Part shown: in pieces, positions 39,876 to 48,507 of the stretch | How positions within the stretch are numbered: the first letter of the stretch is position 1 | Layout of the letters: every line of letters starts with the position of its first letter | Assembly (NCBI RefSeq): GCF_002205895.1 | Contig: NZ_NJDE01000003.1 | Coordinates: 248,001 to 312,000 of the forward strand | Direction of reading: 5' to 3' | From: Saccharibacillus sp. O23 | GTDB lineage: Bacteria; Bacillota; Bacilli; Paenibacillales; Paenibacillaceae | DNA length: 64,000 bases | Made by a program: the position numbers and the translations under genes | Notes under the pieces: model-generated | Told to the model about the DNA's origin: nothing | The model's input: the letters and a program-made list of their open reading frames with translations, nothing else | Database searches by the model: none

Positions 39876-41066
39876 TTATTTGTTGACGGCGGGGAGCATG
39901 AACACGCGGCTGCCGGCAGGTCGGTAAGCGGCGATCGCGCGCGCGTACACCTGCTCGACGCCGGCGCCGAAAGCGGACGACGAGTAGCGCGAGAGCGCCG
40001 AGGCGCGGGCGTTGTCTCCCATGCGCTTCAAGCGGTCTCCTCCGTCGAAAGCCAGATCCAGCGACTTCTCGAACTGATCGAACGCGTCGTACTGCCAGCC
40101 GTTGTATCCGCCGTCCACGACGCCTTTCAAGCAGTCGTCCCGGCGGCAGAGCACCGGCAGGCCCGAAGCCATCGCTTCGATATAGGTCAAGCCCTGCGTC
40201 TCGCTGCTCGAAGCGCTGACGAACAGATCGCCCAATCGGTAATAGTCGGCGATCTCTCCCGGCTGAACCATGCCCGCGAACACGACCCGGTCCCGAATGC
40301 CCAATTCTTCGGCGCATCGTTCCAGCGTCTGCCGGTGCGGGCCGTCGCCGACGATCAGCAGTTTGGCCGCTTGATGCCGGCTGTTCGAGACGAAACGCAA
40401 AATTTCTTCGAGATTTTTCTCTTTCGCCAGTCTGCCGACGGATACCATGACTTGATCTTCTTCGGACAATCCGTGCTTTTTCCTAAGAAGCAGGCGACGT
40501 TCGACCGGCAGCTCGCGGCGGAATTGTCCGAGATCGACGCCTGTCGGCACCACTTGAATATCATCCGGGACGCCGTAACCGGCCAGCAGGCCGCGAACTT
40601 TCTCGGTCGGCGCGATCACGCACTGGACATGGCTGAGCGTGTTTCGGGTAAACCAGGCGACCGCGGCGCGTCCCCAAGTCCGGCTCGGCGAGAAATAATG
40701 GGTGTAATCTTCATATACGGTATGATACGTGTGAACGATAGGCACTTTCAACTTCGCCGCTATGTATTTGGCCATTCGGAACGTGCTGAATTCGCACTGC
40801 GAATGGATCAGATCGGGCTTCCAGTCGAGCAGCGGACGAAGTTCTCTGCGATGTACGCGCAGCGCGGTTCGAACGCCGGGGTACAGCGCGGGAACGGAAC
40901 CGATATACGTAATGCCGTTCTCCGTAAACGAATGACCGTCCGGCGACAAGGTCAGAATCCGGACTTCGTGCCCGTTCTTCTCCAGTTCGCTCTGTAAATT
41001 GACCACCGAGGTGACGACTCCGTTGATGATTGGCCGGTAACATTCGGTCGTAATCAAAATTTTCAT
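39876..41066 (-). CDS. GT4 glycosyltransferase (monoglycosyl-diacylglycerol synthase-like)
   Basis: A 396-residue GT-B enzyme. ECYRPIINGVVTSVVNLQSELEKNGHEV, HTYHTVYEDYTHYFS, the acceptor-side VIAPTEKVRGLLAGYGV, VSVGRLAKEKNLEEILRF, GDGPHRQTLE and SSSETQGLTYIEAMASGLPVLC (E-x7-E region) match the 1,2-diacylglycerol 3-glucosyltransferase/LafA group. It is the first gene of the three-gene set with a VTT protein and a second GT4, which together suggest glycolipid or lipoteichoic-acid anchor synthesis. GAGGGACAGGT precedes the ATG. The sugar donor is not determined. Confidence 0.84.
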   Translation of the reverse strand: MKILITTECYRPIINGVVTSVVNLQSELEKNGHEVRILTLSPDGHSFTENGITYIGSVPALYPGVRTALRVHRRELRPLLDWKPDLIHSQCEFSTFRMAKYIAAKLKVPIVHTYHTVYEDYTHYFSPSRTWGRAAVAWFTRNTLSHVQCVIAPTEKVRGLLAGYGVPDDIQVVPTGVDLGQFRRELPVERRLLLRKKHGLSEEDQVMVSVGRLAKEKNLEEILRFVSNSRHQAAKLLIVGDGPHRQTLERCAEELGIRDRVVFAGMVQPGEIADYYRLGDLFVSASSSETQGLTYIEAMASGLPVLCRRDDCLKGVVDGGYNGWQYDAFDQFEKSLDLAFDGGDRLKRMGDNARASALSRYSSSAFGAGVEQVYARAIAAYRPAGSRVFMLPAVNK

Positions 41067-41382
41067 ACCTGTCCCTCGATTTCGATTGAATTTTGGCCGG
41101 TGGGGATCTCATTTATTGTACTTCATGTTCTTAAAATACATTCGAACGGCGGATTAAACAATACTAAACAATTGTTAACATTTATTCTCCGTTTTGTTTC
41201 TTCTTCATCTATAGACGTTTCAAGCGCCTTCCTCCCTGCGAACACTTGCGGTTTTTCTTTTTCGATGTCCGAAAAATCATGGGAAACCTCGATGAGAACG
41301 GTTATAATCTTTGTTCGAACGCACAACGCGCAGCCGCATCGCTCTCCAAGCGGCTTCGCGATCCGATAAGAGGTGAAGACGA
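41067..41382. other. Divergent promoter region, GT4 operon / CdaR gene
   Basis: 316 bases without a gene. TATAAT at 41303-41308 is a good -10 box for the CdaR gene, with only a weak -35. AACAATTGTT near 41168-41177 is a perfect palindrome nearer the glycosyltransferase side. AGAGGTGAAG is the CdaR ribosome site. Confidence 0.5.
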
Positions 41383-42411
41383 ATGTTTCGACTCTCGACC
41401 AAGCAGGCGCAGGAGATCGTCGACAAGATGATGCTCGACATTCCTTACAATATAAACATCATGAACGACCTTGGCGTTATCGTCGGCAGCGGAAACAAAT
41501 CGCGAATCGGTACCGTTCACGAAGGAGCGGTCCGCGCGTTGGCTACCGGACGCATGGTGGAAGTCTTCGAGGACGGCCGTTTCGAGAAAAAAGGCACCAA
41601 CGAACCGATCGTGATCGGCGATAAACGGGTCGGAGTGATCGGGATCAGCGGCGAACCGGAAGAAGTAAGGCCGTTCTGCAATATCGTCCGCACGACCGTG
41701 TCGCTGTTGATCGAACAGAAAACGATGCTCGAAAATCTCGCCCACGAAGAAAACCGGCGTTCCGCGTTTATCCGCATGCTGCTGGAGCATCGGGGCGCTT
41801 ATACCCAGAAGATCAAAAAAGAAGCCGCCGCTTACGGTCTCGATCTGAACTTGAAAACGTGCGTGCTGTATGCGGCCGGTCTCGAATTCGCGGAAGAAGC
41901 CCCGATACTGCCGGCGAGATTTCCCGTTTTCCGTCCGGAAGACGGCGTGCATCTGATTCTGATCCAAGACGAGACCCGCCCGAAGACGCTGCTCGAACCG
42001 CTGCTTCGCGGGCAGCGGCAGGCTTCGGCCGCGGCCGGACGGCCGGAAGAAGCGGTCGCCGACAGCTTCGTTCAGGCAAGATCCGCTCTCGGCGTGCTGA
42101 ACGCGCTGCGTCCCGAGACGCGAATCGTCGAATACGACGAAGTGGCCTTTCTCGCCGGGCTGGCCGGAACCGAGATCGAGCCGCGCATCCGCATTTCCGC
42201 CCGGCTCGACGAACATCCCGAGCTGATCGATACGCTGCGCGCTTTCGTCGAACAAGACGGCAGCATGTCGGCGACCGCCTCTCTGCTGAATATCCACCGC
42301 AACACGCTGCAATACCGGTTGAAACGCATCGCCGAGCTGACCGGCCGCGATCCCCGGAAGCTGCTCGACTTGTTCCAATTGGTGTACGACCTGCTGGCGG
42401 AACACCGCTAG
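41383..42411 (+). CDS. CdaR family sugar-diacid regulator
   Basis: A 342-residue regulator. The N-terminal sugar-diacid recognition domain (LSTKQAQEIVDKMMLDIPYNINIMNDLGVIVGSG..., residues ~5-135) resembles CdaR. The C-terminal PucR-type HTH is DTLRAFVEQDGSMSATASLLNIHRNTLQYRLKRIAELTGRDPRKLLDLFQLVYDLL. In E. coli CdaR controls glucarate/galactarate and glycerate uptake genes. Here the convergent neighbours are glycerate kinase and a GntP permease, so they are the likely regulon. It shares the palindromic terminator with glycerate kinase. Confidence 0.9.
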   Translation: MFRLSTKQAQEIVDKMMLDIPYNINIMNDLGVIVGSGNKSRIGTVHEGAVRALATGRMVEVFEDGRFEKKGTNEPIVIGDKRVGVIGISGEPEEVRPFCNIVRTTVSLLIEQKTMLENLAHEENRRSAFIRMLLEHRGAYTQKIKKEAAAYGLDLNLKTCVLYAAGLEFAEEAPILPARFPVFRPEDGVHLILIQDETRPKTLLEPLLRGQRQASAAAGRPEEAVADSFVQARSALGVLNALRPETRIVEYDEVAFLAGLAGTEIEPRIRISARLDEHPELIDTLRAFVEQDGSMSATASLLNIHRNTLQYRLKRIAELTGRDPRKLLDLFQLVYDLLAEHR

Positions 42412-42420
42412 GAACAACAA

Positions 42421-42449
42421 AAAAAGCCGAAGCGGCGCCGCTTCGGCTT
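42421..42449 (-). terminator. Palindromic terminator
   Basis: The 26-bp palindrome AAGCCGAAGCGGC / GCCGCTTCGGCTT (42424-42449) is followed on the minus strand by a run of seven T residues. It mainly ends glycerate kinase transcription and may also affect the CdaR transcript. Confidence 0.85.
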
Positions 42450-42496
42450 CTTGCACATCGTGGGTCTTTTTCGCGTCAGCGCCCTTCGGAATCCGT

Positions 42497-43666
42497 TTAG
42501 CCGTTCGAAGCCGCACCCGGCTCACGATCCGCGAACTTCAACACTCGCGCGATATTCTCGCAGGTCCGCGCCACGTTCTCCGGGCCGGCCGCCAGCAGTT
42601 CGGGCAGTTCCGCCGCGCCCGGGACGATCCCGAAGATCGCGTCGATGCCTTCGTCATGCAGCGTCTCGACGCCTTCGCCCACGTAACCGGCGACGGCGAT
42701 CACTTTTTTGCCCGCGCGCTTGGCCGCTTTCGCGACGCCGTACGGCGTCTTGCCGAATTTCGTCTGGAAATCGATCCCGCCTTCGCCGGTGAACACGATA
42801 TCGGCTTCCGCCGCTTTGCGTTCGAGTTCGGTGTAATCCAGCACGATCTCCACGCCTTTTCTCAGCTCGGAACGCGTGAAGACCAGCAGTCCCGCTCCTA
42901 AGCCTCCGGCAGCGCCCGCGCCCGGCACGTCGCGCACGTCGCGGCCGAGCTGATCGGCGATCACGTCCGCATAATGCGACAGGTTGCGGTCCAGAATCGG
43001 CACCGTTTCGGGCGTCGCGCCTTTTTGCGGACCGAATACCGCCGAAGCTCCGTGCTCGCCACATAACGGGTTGGTCACGTCGCAGGCGACCACGATCTCC
43101 ACGTTCGCCAATCGCGGATCGACGCCGGACATATCGATCCTGCGCAGCCGGTCCAACCCGCCGCCGCCGCGAGGAATCTCCAGACCGTCTTCGCCCAGAA
43201 AACGAACGCCCAGCGCTTCCGCCATCCCCGCTCCGCCGTCGTTGGTGGCGCTGCCGCCGATCCCGATCAGAATCTTTTTGACGCCTCGGTCCAGACATTC
43301 GCGAATCAATTCGCCCGTGCCGTAAGTGGTCGTCACGAGCGGATTCTTGGTCTCTTTGTTCACGAAGTGGATGCCGCTTGCGGAAGCCATCTCGATCGCC
43401 GCCGTCTCGCCGTCGCCGAGCAGGCCGAAGCTTGCCGTAACCGGCGCGCCAAGCGGTCCCGTCACTTCTTTATGATGCAGGCTGCCGCCCGACGCGTCGA
43501 CGAGCGACTGCACCGTGCCTTCGCCGCCGTCGGCCATCGGAACGTGGATGAAGCGCGCGTCCGGATAGACCCGGCGCAATCCGGTTTCCATCGCCGTGCA
43601 TACCTCTTTGGCCGTCATGCTTTCTTTGAAAGAATCCGGCGCCAACAGAAAAGTCTTGCCGCTCAT
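42497..43666 (-). CDS. glxK: Glycerate kinase
   Basis: A 389-residue glycerate kinase of the GlxK/GarK family that phosphorylates D-glycerate, feeding it into glycolysis. Motifs are LLAPDSFKESMTAKEV, PMADGGEGTVQSLVDA, IGIGGSATNDGGAGMAEALGVRF, VACDVTNPLCGEHGA and GAGAAGGLGAGLL, then FTGEGGIDFQTKFGKTP. It lies 78 bases downstream of a GntP permease on the same strand, as an uptake-and-phosphorylation pair, convergent with the CdaR gene. GGAGTG precedes the ATG. Which of the two Gram-positive product types (2- or 3-phosphoglycerate) it makes cannot be told; this class usually gives 2-phosphoglycerate. Confidence 0.92.
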   Translation of the reverse strand: MSGKTFLLAPDSFKESMTAKEVCTAMETGLRRVYPDARFIHVPMADGGEGTVQSLVDASGGSLHHKEVTGPLGAPVTASFGLLGDGETAAIEMASASGIHFVNKETKNPLVTTTYGTGELIRECLDRGVKKILIGIGGSATNDGGAGMAEALGVRFLGEDGLEIPRGGGGLDRLRRIDMSGVDPRLANVEIVVACDVTNPLCGEHGASAVFGPQKGATPETVPILDRNLSHYADVIADQLGRDVRDVPGAGAAGGLGAGLLVFTRSELRKGVEIVLDYTELERKAAEADIVFTGEGGIDFQTKFGKTPYGVAKAAKRAGKKVIAVAGYVGEGVETLHDEGIDAIFGIVPGAAELPELLAAGPENVARTCENIARVLKFADREPGAASNG

Positions 43667-43744
43667 ACGATCACTCCGTTTCGAATCAGATAATGAGAAG
43701 ACGGCAGGCGGCGGCCGAAGAACGCGACGCGCCTGCCTCGACGT

Positions 43745-45040
43745 TCACAAGATGAATCCGTACAAGATCGTCGCCACGATCATCATCGTGCCGCCGACGA
43801 TCGCTTCGTAAGGAATAACGCCCATCCGCTGACGGATCGACATCTTCATCGCGTCCGCCGTAACGTGGAAATAGTTGCCCTGCGGCAGCGAGTCGATCAC
43901 GGTCGCGCCGGTATGGACCATGACGGCGGCCGCGAGCGGAGCCGTGCCCATATTCAGGATCGCTTCGCCGAACGAGCCGGTCGCCAGAATGACGCCCGTC
44001 GACGTCGAAGCGGTCGCCGCCGCCATCAAGATCCCCGAGATCGGGGCGAGGAACGTGCCGGAGATGCCCGACGCGTCGATCAGCGCCACGACCTGCGTCG
44101 ACAAGTCGGAAGCCGCGATCAGTCCCGCGATGCCGCCCGCGCCGATCAGGATCAGCACGGTCGCCGTCATCTTGTTGAGGCCGGAAGCCGTGTAAGACAA
44201 AATCTTGCCGCCCTGCCGCATCGCCAACATCCCGATGATGCCGGCCAGCGGCAGAATGTACATCGCGTCCACTTTGAAATTCGCGAGCGCTTCGATGCCG
44301 GAGATCGATCCGATCGGATTGATCATGAGCAGCACGACCGCGACCAGAGGAGCGACGATCGCCCGGCCCAGCGGCGGGTATTTCGACATGTCGACTTCGC
44401 CGCCCGGCACTTCTTCGTCCGCGACTTTGACGCCTTTGTTCTTGAGCAGCGAAGCGACCAGCACCGTGACGATCAGACCGCAGACCGCCGGAACGAATCC
44501 GGCCAGCATGACGCGGCTCAGATCCAGATCGAAGCCGCGCGCCGCCGCGATCGTATTCGGGTTCGGCGAGATGATATTGCCCGCTTTGCCGCCGCCCGAC
44601 AACGCCAGAATCAGCGCCAACTTGGAGATGCCCATCTTATTGCCGACCGACAGCGCGATCGGAGCCACGATCAACACGGCGACCGGAATGAACACGCCGA
44701 CCGCGGTAATGATCATCGTGGCGAGCGCCAGCGCCAGAATCGCCCGGCTGCCGCCGAATTTGCGCACGATCGCTTGAGCGATCGTCTCGGCCGCGCCGGA
44801 TTCCATCATCACGCCCGCCAATACGCCGGCCGCCAATACCCGCAGCACGGTGCCCATCACGCTCTGCGTGCCGCTCACCAATACGCCGACCGTTTGTTCC
44901 AGATTCGCTCCTCCGATAAGAGCGCCTACGATAGCGCCCAGAAACAGCGCATACACCGGATTAAGCTTGCGCAAGATCAGAACGATCGCCAGAGCAAGCC
45001 CGACCAGCGCCCCGATCCAACTGATTGTGAGTCCATCCAT
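43745..45040 (-). CDS. GntP family gluconate/glycerate permease
   Basis: A 431-residue transporter with about twelve membrane helices. LRKLNPVYALFLGAIVGALIGG, ALATMIITAVGVFIPVAVLIVAPIALSVG, LSGGGKAGNIISPNPNTIAAA and the end SLPQGNYFHVTADAMKMSIRQRMGVIPYEAIVGGTMM are GntP features. Given the glycerate kinase and the CdaR regulator, glycerate or a sugar acid is the expected substrate. The ATG at 45040 is chosen because GGGAGG is nine bases upstream; the longer open frame upstream is not coding-like. Two cre-like sites lie at 45207-45235. Confidence 0.9.
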   Translation of the reverse strand: MDGLTISWIGALVGLALAIVLILRKLNPVYALFLGAIVGALIGGANLEQTVGVLVSGTQSVMGTVLRVLAAGVLAGVMMESGAAETIAQAIVRKFGGSRAILALALATMIITAVGVFIPVAVLIVAPIALSVGNKMGISKLALILALSGGGKAGNIISPNPNTIAAARGFDLDLSRVMLAGFVPAVCGLIVTVLVASLLKNKGVKVADEEVPGGEVDMSKYPPLGRAIVAPLVAVVLLMINPIGSISGIEALANFKVDAMYILPLAGIIGMLAMRQGGKILSYTASGLNKMTATVLILIGAGGIAGLIAASDLSTQVVALIDASGISGTFLAPISGILMAAATASTSTGVILATGSFGEAILNMGTAPLAAAVMVHTGATVIDSLPQGNYFHVTADAMKMSIRQRMGVIPYEAIVGGTMMIVATILYGFIL

Positions 45041-45206
45041 CCTGTACATCCTCCCGCATCCGTAAACGTTTTGTGCCCGAGCGCGCGATCTTTCGTCGAA
45101 CGCGTCCGCGTTACCGGCCGATTCCTTCGCTCGCGAGACCGACAAAGCGGAACCGGCAAGCGGCGAATCGGGTCGAGAACGCGAGCTTTTCGAGTCCTTG
45201 TATCCT

Positions 45207-45235
45207 TGAACACGCTTACAGTATAAACGCTTACA
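45207..45235 (-). promoter_or_regulatory. Two tandem cre-like catabolite sites
   Basis: On the minus strand TGTAAGCGTTTATA (45222-45235) and TGTAAGCGTGTTCA (45207-45220) each match the CcpA consensus TGWAANCGNTNWCA with one mismatch. They repeat with a 15-base period. A possible -10 (TATACT) lies between them. Confidence 0.5.
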
Positions 45236-45375
45236 TGCGGGCAAAGATATTGATAGAAAGACGAAAATTATTGGGCAAACGAACAATAAAGTTACGATAA
45301 TCGGTAGAGCTGCAATATGGCCGGAAGAAGCAGGCACGGCAAAAACGGGCGCGGGATTGGCTGTAGATTTCGGCG

Positions 45376-45568
45376 CTAACGGAACGAGGGGATGCTTAGA
45401 CTGTACAATCGGCCTTCTCAAGGTTCTAACGGAACGAGGCGACGCTTAGGCGAGAAAAACGGCCTTTTCGAGCCGTTTTCGTCGCCTTTTTTACGGCTAA
45501 CGAATCGTCGTTCCGTTAGCCGTAAAAAAGAGGGCGAAACGGGGTTGTAACGGATCTGTGTTCCGTTA
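45376..45568. repeat. Cluster of TAACGGAAC repeats and dyads
   Basis: CTAACGGAACGAGG occurs at 45376-45389 and 45426-45439, exactly 50 bases apart, with similar following bases (GATGCTTAG / GACGCTTAG). A 16-bp perfect stem-loop (45487-45502 with 45514-45529) and TAACGGA...TCCGTTA (45548-45568) carry the same core in inverted form. Confidence 0.7.
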
Positions 45569-45771
45569 GAGCGGGCGATGGTGCGGAAGCTGCCGCTCGA
45601 AGCGCTCGAAGCGTTTGATCCGCTCGATCGATAAACGAGACGCGCAGGCTGCGGCCGATCTGCGAAGCGAGAGTCGGCGAGGCGCGGAGCGAAGGATGTT
45701 CCGAGATACTGCGATACGCTGCGTTATGTTTGTTCGTTATATGAGCGCTGTTTCCGGAAAGCCGCACGCAC

Positions 45772-45807
45772 AAAAAAGCTTCGAACGAACCGACTCGTTC
45801 GAAGCTT
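45772..45807 (-). terminator. Terminator of the pentapeptide-GNAT-AKR operon
   Basis: On the minus strand a 13-bp perfect stem (AAGCTTCGAACGA and complement, 6-base loop) runs into TTTTTT. Confidence 0.9.
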
Positions 45808-45875
45808 CTTCTCCGCAAAGCGCAGAGCGACCAACGGCCGAGCCGAAGAAAATGCGCGCCCGACCGACCATTCAT

Positions 45876-46847
45876 TTACTTCAACCGATACACCGCAAAC
45901 GGATCGCCGGAGCGGAACGGCTCGCTGATCTCGTCCAGCTTGCGCAGCAGCGCTTCGTCCGGACGGAAATCGACGCTTTCCAGATTGGCCGCGACCTGCT
46001 GCGCGCTTGTCGCGCCCGCGATGACGGTCGACACGCTCGGCCGACCGAGCAGCCAAGCGATCGACAGCACGCTCGGCGTCGTGCCGGCTTCCGCGGCCAA
46101 GCGGCTCACCTGCCGGCCCAATTCCAGATAACGCTCGTTCAAGAAGCGCCGGAAGTTCGGATCGGTCTCGGCTCTCGATCCGGTCGGAGACGAATCTGCG
46201 CCGCCGTATTTGCCGCTCAGGATACCGCCCGCGAGCGGGAAATAAGGAATCAAGCCCAGCCCTTGATCCAGCAGCATCGGGATCAGCTCGTTCTCCGGGG
46301 TGCGATCGGCCAGCGAATAGCAGGTCTGGCTGGACGTATAGCGAACGAAGCCCGCGCGCTCGCTGATGCCGAGCGCCTTCATCAGTTCCCAAGCCGCGTA
46401 ATTCGACGCGCCGATATAACGAACTTTGCCCGACGTCACGAAGTCGTCCAGCGTGCGCAGCGTTTCTTCGAGCGGCGTGTACGGATCGAACGTGTGGATC
46501 TGATACAGATCGACATGATCCGTCTTCAGGCGCTTAAGGCTGCTCTCCAGCTCCAATTGAAGCTGGCGGCGCGAAGAACCTTGTCCGCGCGTGCCTTCGT
46601 AAGGCAGGCCGGCTTTGGTCGCCAGCACGACTTCGCTGCGGCGTCCTTCCAGCGCTCGGCCGATGATGCGTTCGGACTCCGTTCCGGCGTAGATGTTGGC
46701 GGTATCCACGAAGTTGATCCCGCCGTCGAGCGCCGCATGAATCAGACGGATCGAATCCGCTTCGCCGGTCCTTTTGCCGAAAGCGTTCGTGCCGAGCCCC
46801 AGTTCGGACACTTGCAGCCCGCTGCTGCCCAGTCGATTGAATTTCAT
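45876..46847 (-). CDS. Aldo/keto reductase (YajO/Kv-beta type)
   Basis: A 323-residue NADPH-dependent reductase. LGSSGLQVSELGLGTNAFGKR, NFVDTANIYAGTESERIIG (catalytic Asp and Tyr), VLATKAGLP, VDLYQIHTFDPYTPLEETLRTLDDFVTSGKVRYIGASNY, IPYFPLAGGILSGKY and VIAGATSAQQVAANL are typical. AAGGAGG stands directly before the ATG. The gap to the GNAT gene is 15 bases, so it is co-transcribed. The substrate is unknown. Confidence 0.9.
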   Translation of the reverse strand: MKFNRLGSSGLQVSELGLGTNAFGKRTGEADSIRLIHAALDGGINFVDTANIYAGTESERIIGRALEGRRSEVVLATKAGLPYEGTRGQGSSRRQLQLELESSLKRLKTDHVDLYQIHTFDPYTPLEETLRTLDDFVTSGKVRYIGASNYAAWELMKALGISERAGFVRYTSSQTCYSLADRTPENELIPMLLDQGLGLIPYFPLAGGILSGKYGGADSSPTGSRAETDPNFRRFLNERYLELGRQVSRLAAEAGTTPSVLSIAWLLGRPSVSTVIAGATSAQQVAANLESVDFRPDEALLRKLDEISEPFRSGDPFAVYRLK

Positions 46848-46862
46848 GGTCGGATAACCTCC

Positions 46863-47354
46863 TTAAGCTTGTAGAGTATGCAGCCGAGACGGGCGAAGCA
46901 CCATATAGACGTCTACCTCGTCTTCGCTGTACGTCTCGAAACCGAAACGTTCGTAAAGGCTTCGCGCCGGGCTGCCTTGAAGCACGTTCAGCCGTACGGG
47001 AGCCGGGTTCTCCGCGGCGATTTCCAACAAACGCCGCAGCACTTCCGCCCCGATGCCTCGCCCTCGCATATCGCCCGTCAGATAGAAATGTTCCAGCAGC
47101 CAGCCTTGTTCTTCTTGTCCGCCTTCCCCTTGAGGCTCTCGAGACGGCTTCAGCGCCGCGCAGCCCGCGAACGCGCCGTCCGCTTCGATGATCTTCGTGT
47201 ACTGCGGCTCGAACGAGCTGTAGAAGCGTTCCCGCACTCTTCGTTCGTCGTAACGCCCCAGACGGTTCAAGCTGTCGAACAACGCTTCCGCGCGCAGCTC
47301 GGCCAGCCGCTCCGCGTCTTCGAGCCGGGCGGGCAGCAAAACGATCTCTCGCAT
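46863..47354 (-). CDS. GNAT family acetyltransferase
   Basis: A 163-residue N-acetyltransferase. The acetyl-CoA site is LTGDMRGRGIGAEVLRRLLEIA (RGxGIG near the A-motif), followed by VRLNVLQGSPARSLYERFGFETYSEDEVDVYM. The substrate is unknown. The ATG at 47354 is chosen because GGGAG is five bases upstream; an ATG at 47384 would overlap the preceding gene and lacks a good site. It lies between the pentapeptide gene and the AKR gene. Confidence 0.85.
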   Translation of the reverse strand: MREIVLLPARLEDAERLAELRAEALFDSLNRLGRYDERRVRERFYSSFEPQYTKIIEADGAFAGCAALKPSREPQGEGGQEEQGWLLEHFYLTGDMRGRGIGAEVLRRLLEIAAENPAPVRLNVLQGSPARSLYERFGFETYSEDEVDVYMVLRPSRLHTLQA

Positions 47355-47365
47355 CGCTTCTCCCA

Positions 47366-48289
47366 TCAGATCGCCCCCGTCCAATGCCCCGGGCGCTCGA
47401 AGCCCGTCGGAAGCACGGTCGCGGCGTCGCCCTGCGCGGCGTTCAACTGCACTTGGGTCAAGAACAAAGCGCCGGTCAAGTCGGCGCCCGCCAGATCGGC
47501 ATCCCGCAGATCGGCGCCGATCAGATCCGCTTCGCGCAGATCCGCGCCGCGCAGGTTCGCGGCGATCAGGTACGCGCCGCGAAGATTGGCGCCGCGCAGG
47601 TCCTCGCCCCGCAGGTCCGCGCCCATAAGGTCGGCGCCGCGGCCCACGGCCGGCTTGCGGCCGCGCCGGCCGTTCTTGCGCGGGGACGGCGTCCCGCGCG
47701 AAGGCTCTCCGCCGCCCGATTTGCGGCGGCGCAGCGCCTCGGCGCGAACGAGCTCGCTGCCTTCGAGCAGCAGCTCGTTCACCCGCGCGCGCTGCGCGGA
47801 GACGCTCAGCGATTGCAGAGCGTCGGGGTCCTGCCGCGTGAGGCGCTCGACTTCGGCGAGCTGCTCGCGCAGGCGCGGATGGAGCTTCGAGGCCGCCGGG
47901 CGGCCCAGAAGCTCCTCCATGTACAGCAGCAGCTCATGAAGCTGCCAGACGATCGGCAGCACCGCGAACATGGCGCGCGCCGTCTCCGGCCGCTCGCGCC
48001 AGCTTATGCCGCCGAACGTCTCCTGCGAGACTTTTTGGCCCGCTCCGTAGCAGTCGTAGACCGTGCAGCCGCGGAAACCGCTGGTTCGCAGATTCCGATG
48101 GATGCCGCAGCGGTAATCTTCCCGCAGGTTGCGGCAGGGCTCGCCCGCCGCTTTGTCGATCGCGAAATCGACCGAGACGCTGAACGGCAGCGCCGCGCAG
48201 CAGAGTCCGAAGCAGTTCTCGCAATCGCCGCGATATTTTTGCCGGTATCCCAGAGATTCCGGATTCACGCTTTTCGAATCTTCGTTCAT
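47366..48289 (-). CDS. Cys-cluster and pentapeptide-repeat protein
   Basis: A 307-residue protein in two parts. The N-terminal half carries a Cys set (C23, C26, C30, C31, then [21 protein letters not shown]) like metal-binding YkgJ-type proteins. The C-terminal part, after a basic linker (RRRKSGGG...KNGRRGRKP), has about 13 A(D/N)LxG pentapeptide units ([20 protein letters not shown] onward), which form a right-handed quadrilateral beta-helix. GGAGG is ~11 bases before the ATG at 48289. It starts the operon with GNAT and AKR. The role is unknown; some pentapeptide proteins protect DNA gyrase, but nothing shows that here. Confidence 0.82.
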   Translation of the reverse strand: MNEDSKSVNPESLGYRQKYRGDCENCFGLCCAALPFSVSVDFAIDKAAGEPCRNLREDYRCGIHRNLRTSGFRGCTVYDCYGAGQKVSQETFGGISWRERPETARAMFAVLPIVWQLHELLLYMEELLGRPAASKLHPRLREQLAEVERLTRQDPDALQSLSVSAQRARVNELLLEGSELVRAEALRRRKSGGGEPSRGTPSPRKNGRRGRKPAVGRGADLMGADLRGEDLRGANLRGAYLIAANLRGADLREADLIGADLRDADLAGADLTGALFLTQVQLNAAQGDAATVLPTGFERPGHWTGAI

Positions 48290-48430
48290 ATCGACTCTGT
48301 CCTCCATACCTTTTATCCGTGTTCCGACTTGATTCGTTTTCTATCTTAACGCCGATCGCATGCCGACACCAACCTTTTCCGCGGAAGACCTGCCGAGCCG
48401 GACGATCCGCGCCGCCCGAACCGAACGACA

Positions 48431-48463
48431 AAAAACCGGTCCCCTGTAAAGGAAACCGGTTTT
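48431..48463 (-). terminator. Terminator of the SLH surface-protein gene
   Basis: On the minus strand AAAACCGGT pairs with ACCGGTTTT around a 14-base loop and continues into a T-run, about 45 bases after the stop codon. Confidence 0.82.
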
Positions 48464-48507
48464 CGGCCGAAAAAGTCCGCTGTTTCTTTTTCCGGGCCGG
48501 CTGCTGC

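Larger units (their letters stand above)
45041..45875. other. 835-base gene-free region
   Basis: It contains the long leader and two cre-like boxes of the GntP gene (45207-45235), an AT-rich stretch near 45236-45310 where its promoter must lie, a cluster of TAACGGAAC repeats (45376-45568), and at the right end the terminator of the AKR gene (45772-45807). No open frame here has a ribosome binding site plus family similarity. Confidence 0.6.

Noticed and set aside
45041-45421. N-terminal extension of the GntP permease
   Set aside because: The upstream in-frame stretch is not coding-like, and GGGAGG is ideally placed only for the ATG at 45040.
45487-45529. 16-bp perfect stem-loop as a transcription terminator
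   Set aside because: Its T and A runs are part of the stem, so no unpaired U-tract follows on either strand; a proper terminator for the nearby gene is at 45772-45807.
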